Shown piece after piece: positions 50,776 through 59,872 of a stretch of DNA of 64,000 bases. Position 1 is the stretch's first letter, and every line of letters begins with the position of its first letter. The translations under genes and the position numbers were made by a program. The notes under the pieces are model-generated. The model had not been told where the DNA came from and did not search any database. It was given only the letters and a program-made list of their open reading frames with translations. Source of the DNA: Betaproteobacteria bacterium (GTDB lineage: Bacteria > Pseudomonadota > Gammaproteobacteria > Burkholderiales > Rhodocyclaceae); NCBI GenBank assembly GCA_016720065.1, contig JADJXY010000002.1:2865001-2929000 (forward strand). Direction: 5' to 3'.

Positions 50776-52209
50776 ATGCGCGTCATCATTCTCGGGGCGG
50801 GGCAGGTCGGGGCCAGTGTGGCGGAAGGCCTGGTTTCCGAAGAAAACGACATCACGGTGGTGGACACCGACGCCGCCCGCCTGCACCACCTTCAGGACCG
50901 CCTCGATCTGCGCACCGTCTGCGGCAGCGCGGCGCTGCCCTCGGTTCTGAAAAACGCGGGAGCGGAAGACGCCGACCTTCTTATTGCCGTCACCCAGAAC
51001 GACCAGACCAACCTGGTGGCGTGCAAGCTGGCCCACAGCGTGTTCAAGATTCCTACCCGCATCGCCCGCCTGCGCTCGCGGGACTTTCTGGAAGACGAGG
51101 CCTTGCTCACGCCGGAGAATTTCGCCGTCGATTTCGCCATCTGCCCGGAGCAGATCATCACCGACTACATCCGGCGCCTGATCGAGTTTCCCGAGGCCCT
51201 GCAGGTGCTGGAATTCGCCCGTGGCCGGGTCAGTCTGGTCGCCGTGCGGGCCTACGAAGGCGGGCTTCTGGTGGGCAAGCCCATCCGGGAGATGCGGGAT
51301 CACCTGCCGGTAGACGCCGACGCCCGCATCGCCGCCATCTTCCGCCGCGATCAGGCGGTGATTCCGGAAGGGGGGACGGTGATCGAGGCCGGCGACGAGG
51401 TGTTCCTGCTGGCCGCCGCGGAGAACATTCGCAACGTCCTGCGCGAACTGCGCCGCCTGGTCAATCCGGTGGTGCGCATCATGATCGCCGGCGGCGGCAA
51501 CGTGGGCCTGCGCCTCGCCCAGCGTCTGGAAAAACGCTACGAAATCAAGATCATCGAAGGCAACGCCGGCCGCGCCGAGGCCATCGCCAACGAAGTGAGC
51601 GAAACCCTGGTCCTGCTGGGCGACGCCACCGACGAAGAGCTGCTGGAGCAGGAGAACATCGCCGAAATGGACCTCTTCCTCGCCCTCACCAACGACGACG
51701 AAGACAACATCATGGCCGGCAGCCTGGCCAAGCGCCTGGGCTGCAAGCGGGTGGTGGCGCTGATCAATCGTCGCGCCTACGCCGAAATGATCGAAGGCGG
51801 TCCCATCGATATCGGCATTTCCCCCGCCCAGGTGTCCATCGGCACCCTCCTGGCCCACGTGCGCCAGGGGGACGTGGCCGAGGTTCATCCTCTGCGTCGC
51901 GGCGCTGCCGAGGCCCTGGAACTGGTCGCCCACGGCGATGCCCGCACCTCCAAGGTCGTTGGCCGACGTATCGACGAAATCGAATGGCCCCACGGCGTCA
52001 CCATCGCGGCCCTGGTGCGCAACTTCGACCAACCGGTGATCGTCGGCCGCACCGACGACTGGACTGCCGTGACCCGCTACGGCGAGGTGGAAATCGCCCA
52101 CCACGATACGGTGATCCAGCCGGAAGACCACGTCATCGTCTTCTGTACCCGCAAGAGCCTGGTGAAGAAGGTCGAGCAACTCTTCCAGGTCCGATTCCAC
52201 TTCTTCTGA
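50776..52209 (+). CDS. trkA: Trk potassium uptake regulator TrkA
   Basis: The product is 477 residues with two NAD-binding Rossmann domains (IILGAGQVGASVAEGL at the N-terminus, IMIAGGGNVGLRLAQRL near residue 235) and TrkA-C domains after each. It forms the cytoplasmic gating ring of the TrkH channel encoded next, ten bases downstream. The pairing supports potassium uptake as the function. Confidence 0.96.
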   Translation: MRVIILGAGQVGASVAEGLVSEENDITVVDTDAARLHHLQDRLDLRTVCGSAALPSVLKNAGAEDADLLIAVTQNDQTNLVACKLAHSVFKIPTRIARLRSRDFLEDEALLTPENFAVDFAICPEQIITDYIRRLIEFPEALQVLEFARGRVSLVAVRAYEGGLLVGKPIREMRDHLPVDADARIAAIFRRDQAVIPEGGTVIEAGDEVFLLAAAENIRNVLRELRRLVNPVVRIMIAGGGNVGLRLAQRLEKRYEIKIIEGNAGRAEAIANEVSETLVLLGDATDEELLEQENIAEMDLFLALTNDDEDNIMAGSLAKRLGCKRVVALINRRAYAEMIEGGPIDIGISPAQVSIGTLLAHVRQGDVAEVHPLRRGAAEALELVAHGDARTSKVVGRRIDEIEWPHGVTIAALVRNFDQPVIVGRTDDWTAVTRYGEVEIAHHDTVIQPEDHVIVFCTRKSLVKKVEQLFQVRFHFF

Positions 52210-52219
52210 GAGCGCCGCC

Positions 52220-53674
52220 GTGGAGCGTTTCGCCCCCGTCTTCAAAGCCCTGGGCATGATCGTCATGCTCTTCGGGCTGACCATGCTGCTCCCGCTGGGC
52301 CTGTCCTACGTGGTGGACGACGGTGCCCAGGGCGCCTACGACGAGTCCTTCGCCCTGACTCTGCTATGCGGTGCCTTGCTCTGGTACCGCCACCGCAGCG
52401 TGAAGCGCGAGCTCACCGTGCGCGACGGTTTCCTGATGGTCGTGTTGGTATGGACTGTCCTGCCCGTCTTCGCCTGCATTCCCTTCATGATCCAGATAGG
52501 GGCGAGCTTCACCGATGCCTATTTCGAGGCGGTATCGGGCCTGACCACCACCGGCTCCACGGTTTTTTCGGGCCTCGATGCCCTGCCTCCGTCTATCAAC
52601 CTCTGGCGCCACCAACTGGTCTGGGTCGGAGGCATGGGCCTCATCGTTCTTGCGGTGGCCATCCTGCCCCTGCTGGGCATCGGCGGAAGGCAGATGTTCA
52701 AGGCCGAGACGCCCGGACCGATGAAGGACGCCAAGATGACCCCGCGCATCGCCGAAACCGCCAAGGGCTTGTGGCTCGTCTATCTGGGCATCTCGGCGGC
52801 CTGCATCCTGGGATACCGCCTGGCCGGAATGAGCTGGTTTGACGCCGTCTGCCACGCATTCTCTACCATGGGCCTGGGGGGCTTCTCGACCCACGACGCC
52901 AGCTTTGGCCACTTCGATTCCACGGCCATCGAGGCGGTGGCCATCTTTTTCATGCTCCTGGCAGGGATCAACTTCGCCACCCATTTCCTTGCGGTCAACG
53001 GGCGCTCGCTACGGCCCTACCTTGGCGACCCGGAGGCCGGATGGTACTTGGCCGTGGTGCTAGCGAGTGTTCTGATGGTGGCTCTCTACATCTGGAAGGC
53101 TGGCGCCTATCCCGATCTGGGCACAGCCCTGCGCCACGCCGCCTTCAACCTGGTTTCCATCGCCACCACCACCGGCTACGCCAGCGTCGATTTTGCCCAG
53201 TGGCCCATCTTTGCACCCCTGTGGATGCTATTCCTGTCCAGCTTCGCCACCAGTGCCGGGTCCACGGGGGGAGGCATCAAGATGATCCGTGCGCTCTTGC
53301 TCTACAAGCAGGTCTATCGGGAACTGCTGCGGGCCATGCACCCCGCTGCGGTATACAACGTGCGGGTGGGCGGCCAGGTCGCGCCCCAGAGCATTCTGTT
53401 CGCCGTGCTGGCCTTCGGCTTCATGTACATGGTGAGCATTGTCTCGATGACCCTGATTCTTGCGTTCACGGGACTGGACATCGTCACAGCCTTCACCGCC
53501 GTCGTCGCCAGTGTCAATAACACCGGCCCCGGCCTCGGCCAGGTAGGGCCCTCGACTACTTATGAAGTGCTGAGCGACGCCCAAACCTGGGTCTGCACCT
53601 TTGCCATGCTCCTTGGGCGGCTGGAAATCTTCACCCTCCTCGTGGTCTTCACCCCCGCCTTCTGGCGCAAGTGA
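52220..53674 (+). CDS. trkH: Trk potassium transporter subunit TrkH
   Basis: The product is 484 residues with about ten hydrophobic helices. The selectivity-filter loops are recognisable: GLTTTGSTVFSG, STMGLGGFSTHD, ATTTGYAS and VASVNNTGPGLGQ. It is the K+-conducting membrane subunit working with TrkA. The gene starts shortly after the trkA stop. Confidence 0.96.
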   Translation: MERFAPVFKALGMIVMLFGLTMLLPLGLSYVVDDGAQGAYDESFALTLLCGALLWYRHRSVKRELTVRDGFLMVVLVWTVLPVFACIPFMIQIGASFTDAYFEAVSGLTTTGSTVFSGLDALPPSINLWRHQLVWVGGMGLIVLAVAILPLLGIGGRQMFKAETPGPMKDAKMTPRIAETAKGLWLVYLGISAACILGYRLAGMSWFDAVCHAFSTMGLGGFSTHDASFGHFDSTAIEAVAIFFMLLAGINFATHFLAVNGRSLRPYLGDPEAGWYLAVVLASVLMVALYIWKAGAYPDLGTALRHAAFNLVSIATTTGYASVDFAQWPIFAPLWMLFLSSFATSAGSTGGGIKMIRALLLYKQVYRELLRAMHPAAVYNVRVGGQVAPQSILFAVLAFGFMYMVSIVSMTLILAFTGLDIVTAFTAVVASVNNTGPGLGQVGPSTTYEVLSDAQTWVCTFAMLLGRLEIFTLLVVFTPAFWRK

Positions 53675-53682
53675 CCGGCGGG

Positions 53683-53720
53683 GCCGAAAGGCGGATAATT
53701 CGCGTCTTTCGACTTTCGGC
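53683..53720 (+). promoter_or_regulatory. Inverted repeat and candidate hemE promoter
   Basis: GCCGAAAG (53683-53690) and CTTTCGGC (53713-53720) are perfect 8-bp arms ten bases before the hemE GTG. GATAAT (53694-53699) lies between the arms and GTGACC (53671-53676) is 17 bases upstream of it, a possible promoter. Confidence 0.35.
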
Positions 53721-53729
53721 GAGGCCATC

Positions 53730-54782
53730 GTGACCCGACCCCGCAATGACAATTTCCTGCGCGCCCTCCTGAAGGAGCCTACAGACCGCGTTCCCCTCTG
53801 GCTCATGCGTCAGGCCGGCCGCTACCTGCCGGAGTATTGCGAGACGAGAAAGCGGGCGGGCAACTTCCTCAATCTGTGCAAGACGCCTTCCCTGGCCTGC
53901 GAGGTGACCCTGCAACCCCTGGCCCGCTACGACCTCGACGCCGCCATCCTGTTTTCCGACATCCTCACCATTCCCGATGCCATGGGCCTCGGCCTCTATT
54001 TCGAGGAAGGCGAAGGGCCCAAGTTCGAGCGCCCCCTGCGGGAGGAATGGGCGATCAATGACCTTTCGGCGCCGGACCCCTATGACCACCTGCGCTACGT
54101 CATGGATGCAGTGAGCGAAATCCGCCGCGCCCTGGACAATTCGGTTCCCCTCATCGGCTTTTCCGGCAGCCCCTACACCCTGGCCTGCTACATGGTCGAA
54201 GGCGGCGGTTCCAGCGATTTCCGCCGCATCAAGACCATGCTCTATGACCGGCCGGACCTGCTGCACCGCATCCTTTCCGTTACCGCCGACACGGTGACCG
54301 CCTACCTCAACGCCCAGATCGACAGCGGCGCCCAGGCGGTGATGGTTTTCGACACCTGGGGTGGTTCCCTGTCGGCCGCCGCCTACCGCGAATTCTCCCT
54401 CGCCTACATGCAGCGCATCGTCGCCGGTCTGAAGCGGGAAAAGGACGGGGAGCGGGTGCCCTGCATCGTCTTCACCAAGAATGGCGGTCTGTGGCTGGAA
54501 AGCATCGCCGACATCGGCTGTGACGCCGTCGGCCTCGACTGGACCCTGAACATCGGGGAAGCCCGCCGGCGGGTCGGTGACCGGGTGGCGCTGCAGGGCA
54601 ATCTGGACCCCAACGTGCTTTTCGCCTCCCCCGCCGTGGTCGCCGCCGAGGCGCGCAAGGTTCTCGACAGCTTCGGTGCCGGCAACACCGGCCATGTCTT
54701 CAACCTGGGCCACGGCATTTCCCAATTCACCCCTCCGGAAAACGTGACGGTCCTGGTCGATACCGTCCACGCTTACCGCTAG
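53730..54782 (+). CDS. hemE: Uroporphyrinogen decarboxylase
   Basis: The product is 350 residues from a GTG start. It decarboxylates uroporphyrinogen III to coproporphyrinogen III in haem synthesis. The N-terminal signature PLWLMRQAGRYLPEY and SDILTIPDAMGLGL are present, as are CYMVEGGGSSDF and FNLGHGISQFTPPENV. Its TAG stop codon is formed by the first bases of the palindromic element at 54780. Confidence 0.97.
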   Translation: MTRPRNDNFLRALLKEPTDRVPLWLMRQAGRYLPEYCETRKRAGNFLNLCKTPSLACEVTLQPLARYDLDAAILFSDILTIPDAMGLGLYFEEGEGPKFERPLREEWAINDLSAPDPYDHLRYVMDAVSEIRRALDNSVPLIGFSGSPYTLACYMVEGGGSSDFRRIKTMLYDRPDLLHRILSVTADTVTAYLNAQIDSGAQAVMVFDTWGGSLSAAAYREFSLAYMQRIVAGLKREKDGERVPCIVFTKNGGLWLESIADIGCDAVGLDWTLNIGEARRRVGDRVALQGNLDPNVLFASPAVVAAEARKVLDSFGAGNTGHVFNLGHGISQFTPPENVTVLVDTVHAYR

Positions 54783-54956
54783 TGGTCTGCTTCGCAATTA
54801 ACGAAACATGAAAGCTTGTCTTTGCGCTCCTGGCGTTGTTGCTCATCCTCGCGATAGCTTCGGCTATCGCTGCCGAGGTTGCCAACTGCGGCGCCTAGCC
54901 AGAAACGCAAATCCGGCGCTTTCATCGTGTTCCGCCAATTACGAAGCAGACCACTA
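54780..54956. mobile_element. Palindromic MITE-like element 1 (177 bp)
   Basis: Terminal inverted repeats TAGTGGTCTGCTTCG (54780-54794) and CGAAGCAGACCACTA (54942-54956) are perfect over 15 bp and extend imperfectly inward. The centre is a perfect hairpin, GCGATAGCTT-CGGCTATCGC (54851-54870). The whole unit can fold into a long imperfect hairpin and has no transposase. Its left end supplies the hemE stop codon. It abuts element 2. Confidence 0.75.
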
Positions 54957-55115
54957 GTAGTCAGTCAGATAGGTTCAGCTATGTTCGGCACGCCCCGCAT
55001 CCCCGCTCGCTTTGTCGCTCTCCTCGCCATAGCTTCGGCTATGGCTGCGGTTCGCTTCGCGCGATCGGGGCGCGGATGCGCGCCTCGGCATCGACGCAAA
55101 CCTATCTGACTACTA
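54955..55115. mobile_element. Palindromic MITE-like element 2 (161 bp)
   Basis: Ends are TAGTAGTCAGTCAGATAGGTT (left) and AACCTATCTGACTACTA (right), inverted repeats apart from a four-base duplication (AGTC) on the left. The centre CCATAGCTTCGGCTATGG (55027-55044) shares TAGCTTCGGCTA with element 1. It shares the TA at 54955-54956 with element 1, so the two are joined end to end. No coding capacity. Confidence 0.7.
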
Positions 55116-55283
55116 GCCGCGTTAAGCGGTTCGCCAGGCACGCGCAGGGCGGGCGGGGCAGCGCTGTCCTTTTGGAACAGCACCGTCCTGGGCCGGCCCC
55201 CAGCGGCCGGGCGGAGGGGGTGATAAGCGCGGGGGGGGGCACCTACGCCGAAAGTCATAGCTGCTCACAAGCGGGTGTTTCAC

Positions 55284-55292
55284 TTATGCACA
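55284..55292 (+). promoter_or_regulatory. DnaA-box match (TTATGCACA)
   Basis: Fits the DnaA consensus TTATNCACA, followed by GTTTGGGGG. Confidence 0.5.
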
Positions 55293-55461
55293 GTTTGGGG
55301 GCACGGGCTCCAGGGAAATGGGCTCTGCCCCGTTGACAGGGAAGCAAAAACCCAAATCATTGATTTATATGGATTTATGCCACGCCGAATTTTTCGGCAA
55401 AGTGACAAAAATCCTTCTGGAGTACCGGTTTAGGCCATTCTTCCAAAAGCAATCCACAAAG

Positions 55462-55470
55462 TTATCCACA
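55462..55470 (+). promoter_or_regulatory. Perfect DnaA box (TTATCCACA) upstream of priA
   Basis: A perfect consensus box, preceded 12 bases earlier by the weaker CAATCCACA and followed by GATTTTGGGGAC, similar to the sequence after the box at 55284. It lies about 100 bases before the priA start. Confidence 0.65.
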
Positions 55471-55568
55471 GATTTTGGGGACAATTTGAAAAACCTCTAT
55501 AACTGAATGAGTTGCCCCGGTTTCCCAGAATTGACTAGAAGTATTCGAATCCCGTAGAGCCCCATCCC

Positions 55569-57551
55569 GTGAGCTTTCTGCGCGTCGCCCTCGATCTTCC
55601 CCTCCATCGCAGCTTCGATTACCGCTGGCCTGAGGCCAGCGCCGACGATATCGGCTTGCGGGTCCGGGTACCGTTCGGTCGCGGGGAGCGCATCGGCGTC
55701 ATCGTCGGGGTGGCCGAAACGAGCGACTGGCCGGCCGAACAAGTGCGCCCCGCCGCGGCAATCCTGCGCGACCTGCCGCCCCTGGGGGCGGACTTTCTGG
55801 CCCTGTGCGACTTTGCCGCCCGCTACTATCAGGCCGCACCGGGTGAGGCCATCCTTCAGGCGCTGCCGGCGGGCCTGAAGCGACTTGCCCCGCCGCAGCG
55901 GCGCGAGGGCCGTGGCGTCCGGCCCGTCGCTGCCGTGGCCCCGCCGGAACTCACCGACGAGCAGCGGGCCGCCCTAGCCGCCGTCAGCGCGGCGCCGCGC
56001 TTCGTTCCCTGGTTGTTGCACGGCGTCACCGGCAGCGGCAAGACCGAGGTCTACCTGCAATTGATGGCAGCGACCCTGGCCGCGGGGCGCCAGGCCCTTG
56101 TCCTGGTGCCGGAAATCAACCTCACCCCCCAACTCGAATCCCGGGTGCGGGCGCGCTTTCCGCAGCAGCGTGTCGTCGCCCTGCACAGCGAGCTTGCCGA
56201 AGCCGCCCGGGAGCGCCACTGGCGGGAAGCCCAGGCGGGGGAGGCGGCCATCGTTCTGGGCACGCGCCTGGCGGTCTTCGCCTCCCTGCCGCGGCTGGGG
56301 CTCATCATCGTGGACGAGGAGCATGACCCCTCCTTCAAGCAGCAGGACGGAATGCGCTATTCGGCTCGGGATGTGGCGGTCTTTCGTGCCCGCTTGTCGG
56401 ACATCCCCATCGTCCTGGGATCTGCGACCCCCTCGCTGGAGTCCTGGGCCAACGCCCAGGCCGGGCGCTACCGCCTGCTGACCCTTGCGGGACGGGCGGT
56501 GGCCGCGGCGCGCCTGCCCGTCGTCAATCTGGTGGACAGCCGGCGCGAAACCGTGCGCGAGGGAATCGGAGCGGCCCTGGAGGCAGCGCTGGCCGCCCGG
56601 CTCGAACGGGGGGAACAGAGCCTGGTCTTCCTCAACCGCCGCGGCTACGCGCCGGTGCTGGCCTGCGCAGCCTGCGGCTGGACCTCGCGTTGCCGACGTT
56701 GCGCCGCCAACCTGGTCCTGCACCAGGCCGACCGCCGCCTGCGCTGCCACCACTGTGGCTTCGAAACCCGCGTGCCGCGGGCCTGCCCCACCTGCGGCAA
56801 CCAGGACATCCAGCCCTTCGGCCGCGGTACCCAGCGCCTGGAAGCCTGGCTGACCGAACGCTTTCCAGCCGCCCGCGTCCTGCGGGTGGACCGCGATGCG
56901 GTCAAGTCCCGCCGGCAATGGGAGAGCATCCTGGAGCGCATCCACGCCGGCGAGGCCGACATCCTGGTGGGCACCCAGATGCTGGCCAAGGGCCACGACT
57001 TTCCCCGCCTCACCCTGGTTGGCGTGGTGGGCGCTGACGCCGCCCTCTTTGCTGCCGACTGGCGCGCGCCGGAACGGCTCTTCGCGCAGCTCATGCAGGT
57101 GGCGGGCCGCGCCGGGCGGGCGGAATTGCCCGGGGAAGTCCTCGTCCAGACCCGCTATCCGGAGCATCCCCTCTACGCCGCCCTGGCTGCCCACGACTAT
57201 CCGGGCTTCGCCGCCGCGCAGTTGCAAGAACGCCGTCAGGCCGGATTTCCGCCCTACGCCTACCAGGCCATCCTGCGGGCGGAAGCCCCGGCCATGAGCG
57301 ATGCCATCGCCTTCCTGGCCACGGCCCGCGCCCATGCCGAGGTCGGGGCGTCCGCCGGCATCACTGCCTACGATCCGGTCCCCCTGCGTCTCTCCCGCGT
57401 CGCCGAAAGGGATCGTGCCCAACTCCTGCTGGAATCAGGCTCCCGCCGCGCCCTGCAGGACTTTCTCCCCCTCTGGCGCGAAAAACTGGAAACCATCCGT
57501 GTCCCGGCCAAGCTGCGCTGGCATCTGGAGGTGGATCCGCTGGAGTGCTGA
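55569..57551 (+). CDS. priA: Primosomal helicase PriA
   Basis: The product is 660 residues from a GTG start. PriA restarts stalled forks by loading the replicative helicase. Motifs are Walker A GVTGSGKTEVYL, Walker B IIVDEEHDPSFKQ, the zinc-binding cysteines CAACGWTSRCRRC and CHHCGFETRVPRACPTCG, and helicase motif VAGRAGRAELPG. The N-terminal 3'-end-binding domain is short but present. Confidence 0.96.
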   Translation: MSFLRVALDLPLHRSFDYRWPEASADDIGLRVRVPFGRGERIGVIVGVAETSDWPAEQVRPAAAILRDLPPLGADFLALCDFAARYYQAAPGEAILQALPAGLKRLAPPQRREGRGVRPVAAVAPPELTDEQRAALAAVSAAPRFVPWLLHGVTGSGKTEVYLQLMAATLAAGRQALVLVPEINLTPQLESRVRARFPQQRVVALHSELAEAARERHWREAQAGEAAIVLGTRLAVFASLPRLGLIIVDEEHDPSFKQQDGMRYSARDVAVFRARLSDIPIVLGSATPSLESWANAQAGRYRLLTLAGRAVAAARLPVVNLVDSRRETVREGIGAALEAALAARLERGEQSLVFLNRRGYAPVLACAACGWTSRCRRCAANLVLHQADRRLRCHHCGFETRVPRACPTCGNQDIQPFGRGTQRLEAWLTERFPAARVLRVDRDAVKSRRQWESILERIHAGEADILVGTQMLAKGHDFPRLTLVGVVGADAALFAADWRAPERLFAQLMQVAGRAGRAELPGEVLVQTRYPEHPLYAALAAHDYPGFAAAQLQERRQAGFPPYAYQAILRAEAPAMSDAIAFLATARAHAEVGASAGITAYDPVPLRLSRVAERDRAQLLLESGSRRALQDFLPLWREKLETIRVPAKLRWHLEVDPLEC

Positions 57552-57575
57552 GGCCCGTCGCCGACCCTCACCGTT

Positions 57576-58253
57576 TCAAAGCTGGCCGTTGCTTTGTAAC
57601 CAGACCATGCGGTCGAGGATTTTGCGGCGCCAGCCAGCGGCGATTCCCTTTGCCGCCGCAAGGGTGGCGAGGGACTCCACCGGCGGCCGATGGAGGCGGA
57701 GGGACGCCAGGGCTTCAGCCAGGGTCGGCGCGGAGGCGTCCCGCTCGACGAGTAGCAGGCCGTCGTCCGCCCGCACGGTACCGGGAACGAGCACCCTGGC
57801 GTACCAGCCCGCAATACCCTCTGCGGCGATGAAGGCGGCCATGCCTTCGACCGCGTAGCGGGCGTCGATTTTCCAGCAGGGGCTGCGGGGCTGACTGATC
57901 TGGAGGCGCGTTTCTCCCAGGGCGAAGACGTCGCCGAGACAGACGTCCGCCTCCCTGAACCCGATGGCCGAGAGGTTCTCCCCGATGCTGCCTGGAACGA
58001 GTTGCGCGGCCGCTTCCGGGAAGCGATCGGCCAGGCGGGCATAGTGCTCGACAGGAAAGCAATGCACGGCCTTGTCCGGCCCGCCGTGCACGCTACGGTC
58101 GGCCTGCTGGTCTCCTGCGAAGCCCTCCGGGCCCAGGGCGACGGGCAGCGCGGCGAGGGTCTTGAAAAGAGCCGTCTGCCGCCCGTTGCCGGGCATGGGG
58201 CTGATCCGGCCGGTGAAAATATGGACCGGGGATGGGCTCACGCCTGATTCCAC
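57576..58253 (-). CDS. MOSC-domain protein (YiiM-like)
   Basis: The product is 225 residues. The MOSC beta-strand fold with its conserved Cys in QPRSPCWKIDARYAVEGM, preceded by SVHGGPDKAVHCFPVEHYA and PGSIGENLS, matches YiiM, a molybdenum-cofactor-dependent N-hydroxylated-substrate reductase family. The ATG at 58253 overlaps the end of the ROK kinase gene by 16 bases; a GTG at 58241 is an alternative start. Confidence 0.88.
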   Translation of the reverse strand: MESGVSPSPVHIFTGRISPMPGNGRQTALFKTLAALPVALGPEGFAGDQQADRSVHGGPDKAVHCFPVEHYARLADRFPEAAAQLVPGSIGENLSAIGFREADVCLGDVFALGETRLQISQPRSPCWKIDARYAVEGMAAFIAAEGIAGWYARVLVPGTVRADDGLLLVERDASAPTLAEALASLRLHRPPVESLATLAAAKGIAAGWRRKILDRMVWLQSNGQL

Positions 58254-59158
58254 AGCCAGGCCGCGCCGCGCACACCAGAGGAATCGCCGTGCACCGGGGG
58301 GAGCAGGCGGGTGCGGACGCTGTCGGAGAAGATGTGGCGTCCCCAGCGGAGAGGCACTTCGTCGTAGAGGGCGGCAATGCCGGAAAGGCCGCCGCCCAGG
58401 ACGATGACTTCCGGGTCGAAGACGTTGATGACGCCCGCCAGGGAGCGGGCCAGACGCTCAGCGTAGAGGGCGAGGCTTGTGACGCAGGCCCCATCGCCGG
58501 CTGCTGCCCGATTCGCGATGGCTGAGGCGTCGCGTTCGGTTCCGCCGCAGGCGCGGTGATGGGCCGCGAAGGCCGGGCCGCTCAGGTAGGTTTCGATGCA
58601 GCCGGCCCGGCCGCAGTAGCAGGGCAGCAGAGGGTGGTCGGCTTCGCTGGGGGCGGGCAGGGGGTTGTGGCCCCACTCGCCGGCGATGCCGTTGGCGCCT
58701 GCCAGGACGCGACTGCCGACGACCAGACCCCCGCCCACGCCGGTGCCGAGGATGACGCCGAAAACCGTAGCCGCACCGGCCCCGGCACCGTCGACGGCCT
58801 CGGACAGCGCGAAGCAGTTGGCGTCGTTGGCCAGCCGGACCTCTCTTTGCAGCAGGGCCTGTAAATCGCGCCGCAGGGGCTGGCCGTTGAGCCAGGTGGA
58901 GTTGGCGTTGCGGATGCGCCCGTCGACCGGGGACTCCGATCCAGGAATGCCAAGCCCCAGGCTACCCCGTTGCCCGAGTTCAGCTTCGGCCTCCTCCACG
59001 AGATCGGCTATGGCGCCTACCGTGGCGCGGTAGTCGCCACGGGGGGTTTCCCGCCGGCGACGCAGCGCGACGCGGCCCCGCGGCCCCAGGGCGATGATCT
59101 CGATTTTGCTGCCGCCAAGGTCGACGCCCAGGCGCAGGGCAGTGCGGGCGGCGGGCAT
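58238..59158 (-). CDS. ROK-family sugar kinase
   Basis: The product is 306 residues. The ATP-binding N-terminal motif is LGVDLGGSKIEIIAL, the catalytic Asp is in VRLANDANCFALSEA, and the ROK zinc-binding motif is CYCGRAGCIETYLSG. Related enzymes phosphorylate fructose (Mak) or N-acetylglucosamine (NagK). The substrate cannot be fixed from sequence alone. No sugar transporter is adjacent. Confidence 0.88.
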   Translation of the reverse strand: MPAARTALRLGVDLGGSKIEIIALGPRGRVALRRRRETPRGDYRATVGAIADLVEEAEAELGQRGSLGLGIPGSESPVDGRIRNANSTWLNGQPLRRDLQALLQREVRLANDANCFALSEAVDGAGAGAATVFGVILGTGVGGGLVVGSRVLAGANGIAGEWGHNPLPAPSEADHPLLPCYCGRAGCIETYLSGPAFAAHHRACGGTERDASAIANRAAAGDGACVTSLALYAERLARSLAGVINVFDPEVIVLGGGLSGIAALYDEVPLRWGRHIFSDSVRTRLLPPVHGDSSGVRGAAWLWNQA

Positions 59159-59162
59159 GGGC

Positions 59163-59816
59163 TCAGACGCGAACCGCGATGCCCTTCACGTTGCCGTGGG
59201 TGGTCGTGAAGGTACGCAGCACGCTGCCGCCGGCTTCGAGCAGGAGGGTGAAGAGATTGCGTTCGCTGTAGAGACAGACCGGGCGGTGAAGGTCGTACTT
59301 CTTCGCCATGGCCGGTGCCAGACCACAGAAGCGCTCGCCCAGGCCTTGATCGGCGCCGGCATAACCGTCACCCAGTTCGGAATGCAGGCCCAGGATGGAC
59401 ACGTAAAGCTTGCCGCCGATCTTGAGGCGCAGGAGCAACTGGTGCACGAAGCGGCGGGCATCCTCATAGGGGACTCCACAGAGCCCGCGGCGAATCACGA
59501 CCAGATCGAAGGGCTCGCCGGCCAGATCGTCGTCGAGCTGATGGAAGTCTAGGGGCGAGAACGCCAGTTCATCGTCGAATCCGGCGGCGGAAGCCAGGGT
59601 CTGGGCGCGGTCTGCCATGGCAGCTTCGTCGCCCAGCGTGACGCGGGCACCCAGTTTGACCATGGCGATGGCCAGATCGGCCGCGCCAACCGGGGCGACC
59701 AGGGCCGCTACCGGGTCACCGAAGCGACGCCGCCTGACGATTTCCTCAAGGGCCAAACGCTCCAGTTCGTCGGCGCCCGTCGCCAATGGATTGGCTGTAG
59801 TATGGACAGTGTTCAT
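59163..59816 (-). CDS. SAM-methyltransferase-like protein
   Basis: The product is 217 residues from the ATG at 59816, which follows GGGAGGGGAG. The Rossmann-like order is visible (LVAPVGAADLAIAMVKLGARVTL, then FDLVVIRRGLCGVP), but motif I is poor in glycines, so methyl transfer is not certain. It is four bases upstream of the ROK gene on the same strand. Function unknown. Confidence 0.6.
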   Translation of the reverse strand: MNTVHTTANPLATGADELERLALEEIVRRRRFGDPVAALVAPVGAADLAIAMVKLGARVTLGDEAAMADRAQTLASAAGFDDELAFSPLDFHQLDDDLAGEPFDLVVIRRGLCGVPYEDARRFVHQLLLRLKIGGKLYVSILGLHSELGDGYAGADQGLGERFCGLAPAMAKKYDLHRPVCLYSERNLFTLLLEAGGSVLRTFTTTHGNVKGIAVRV

Positions 59817-59872
59817 AAGTCTCCCCTCCCGCATTCTGCGCGGATCGGGGCGACTTTTCAACGGGGATTTCT

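Larger units (their letters stand above)
55116..55568. other. Non-coding stretch before priA with DnaA boxes
   Basis: No gene is seen here. 55116-55330 is GC-rich with small hairpins. 55335-55510 is clearly AT-rich, unusual for this genome. It contains GCCGAA-TTT-TTCGGC (55384-55398) and two DnaA-box matches listed separately. It presumably carries the priA promoter. Confidence 0.6.

Noticed and set aside
54879..55109. Short open frames within the palindromic elements after hemE
   Set aside because: They run through inverted-repeat DNA, have no family resemblance and no ribosome binding site.
54783..55568. The hemE-priA gap as the main origin, by analogy with alphaproteobacteria
   Set aside because: Two DnaA boxes are too few, and the dnaA-dnaN-gyrB cluster points to an origin next to dnaA.
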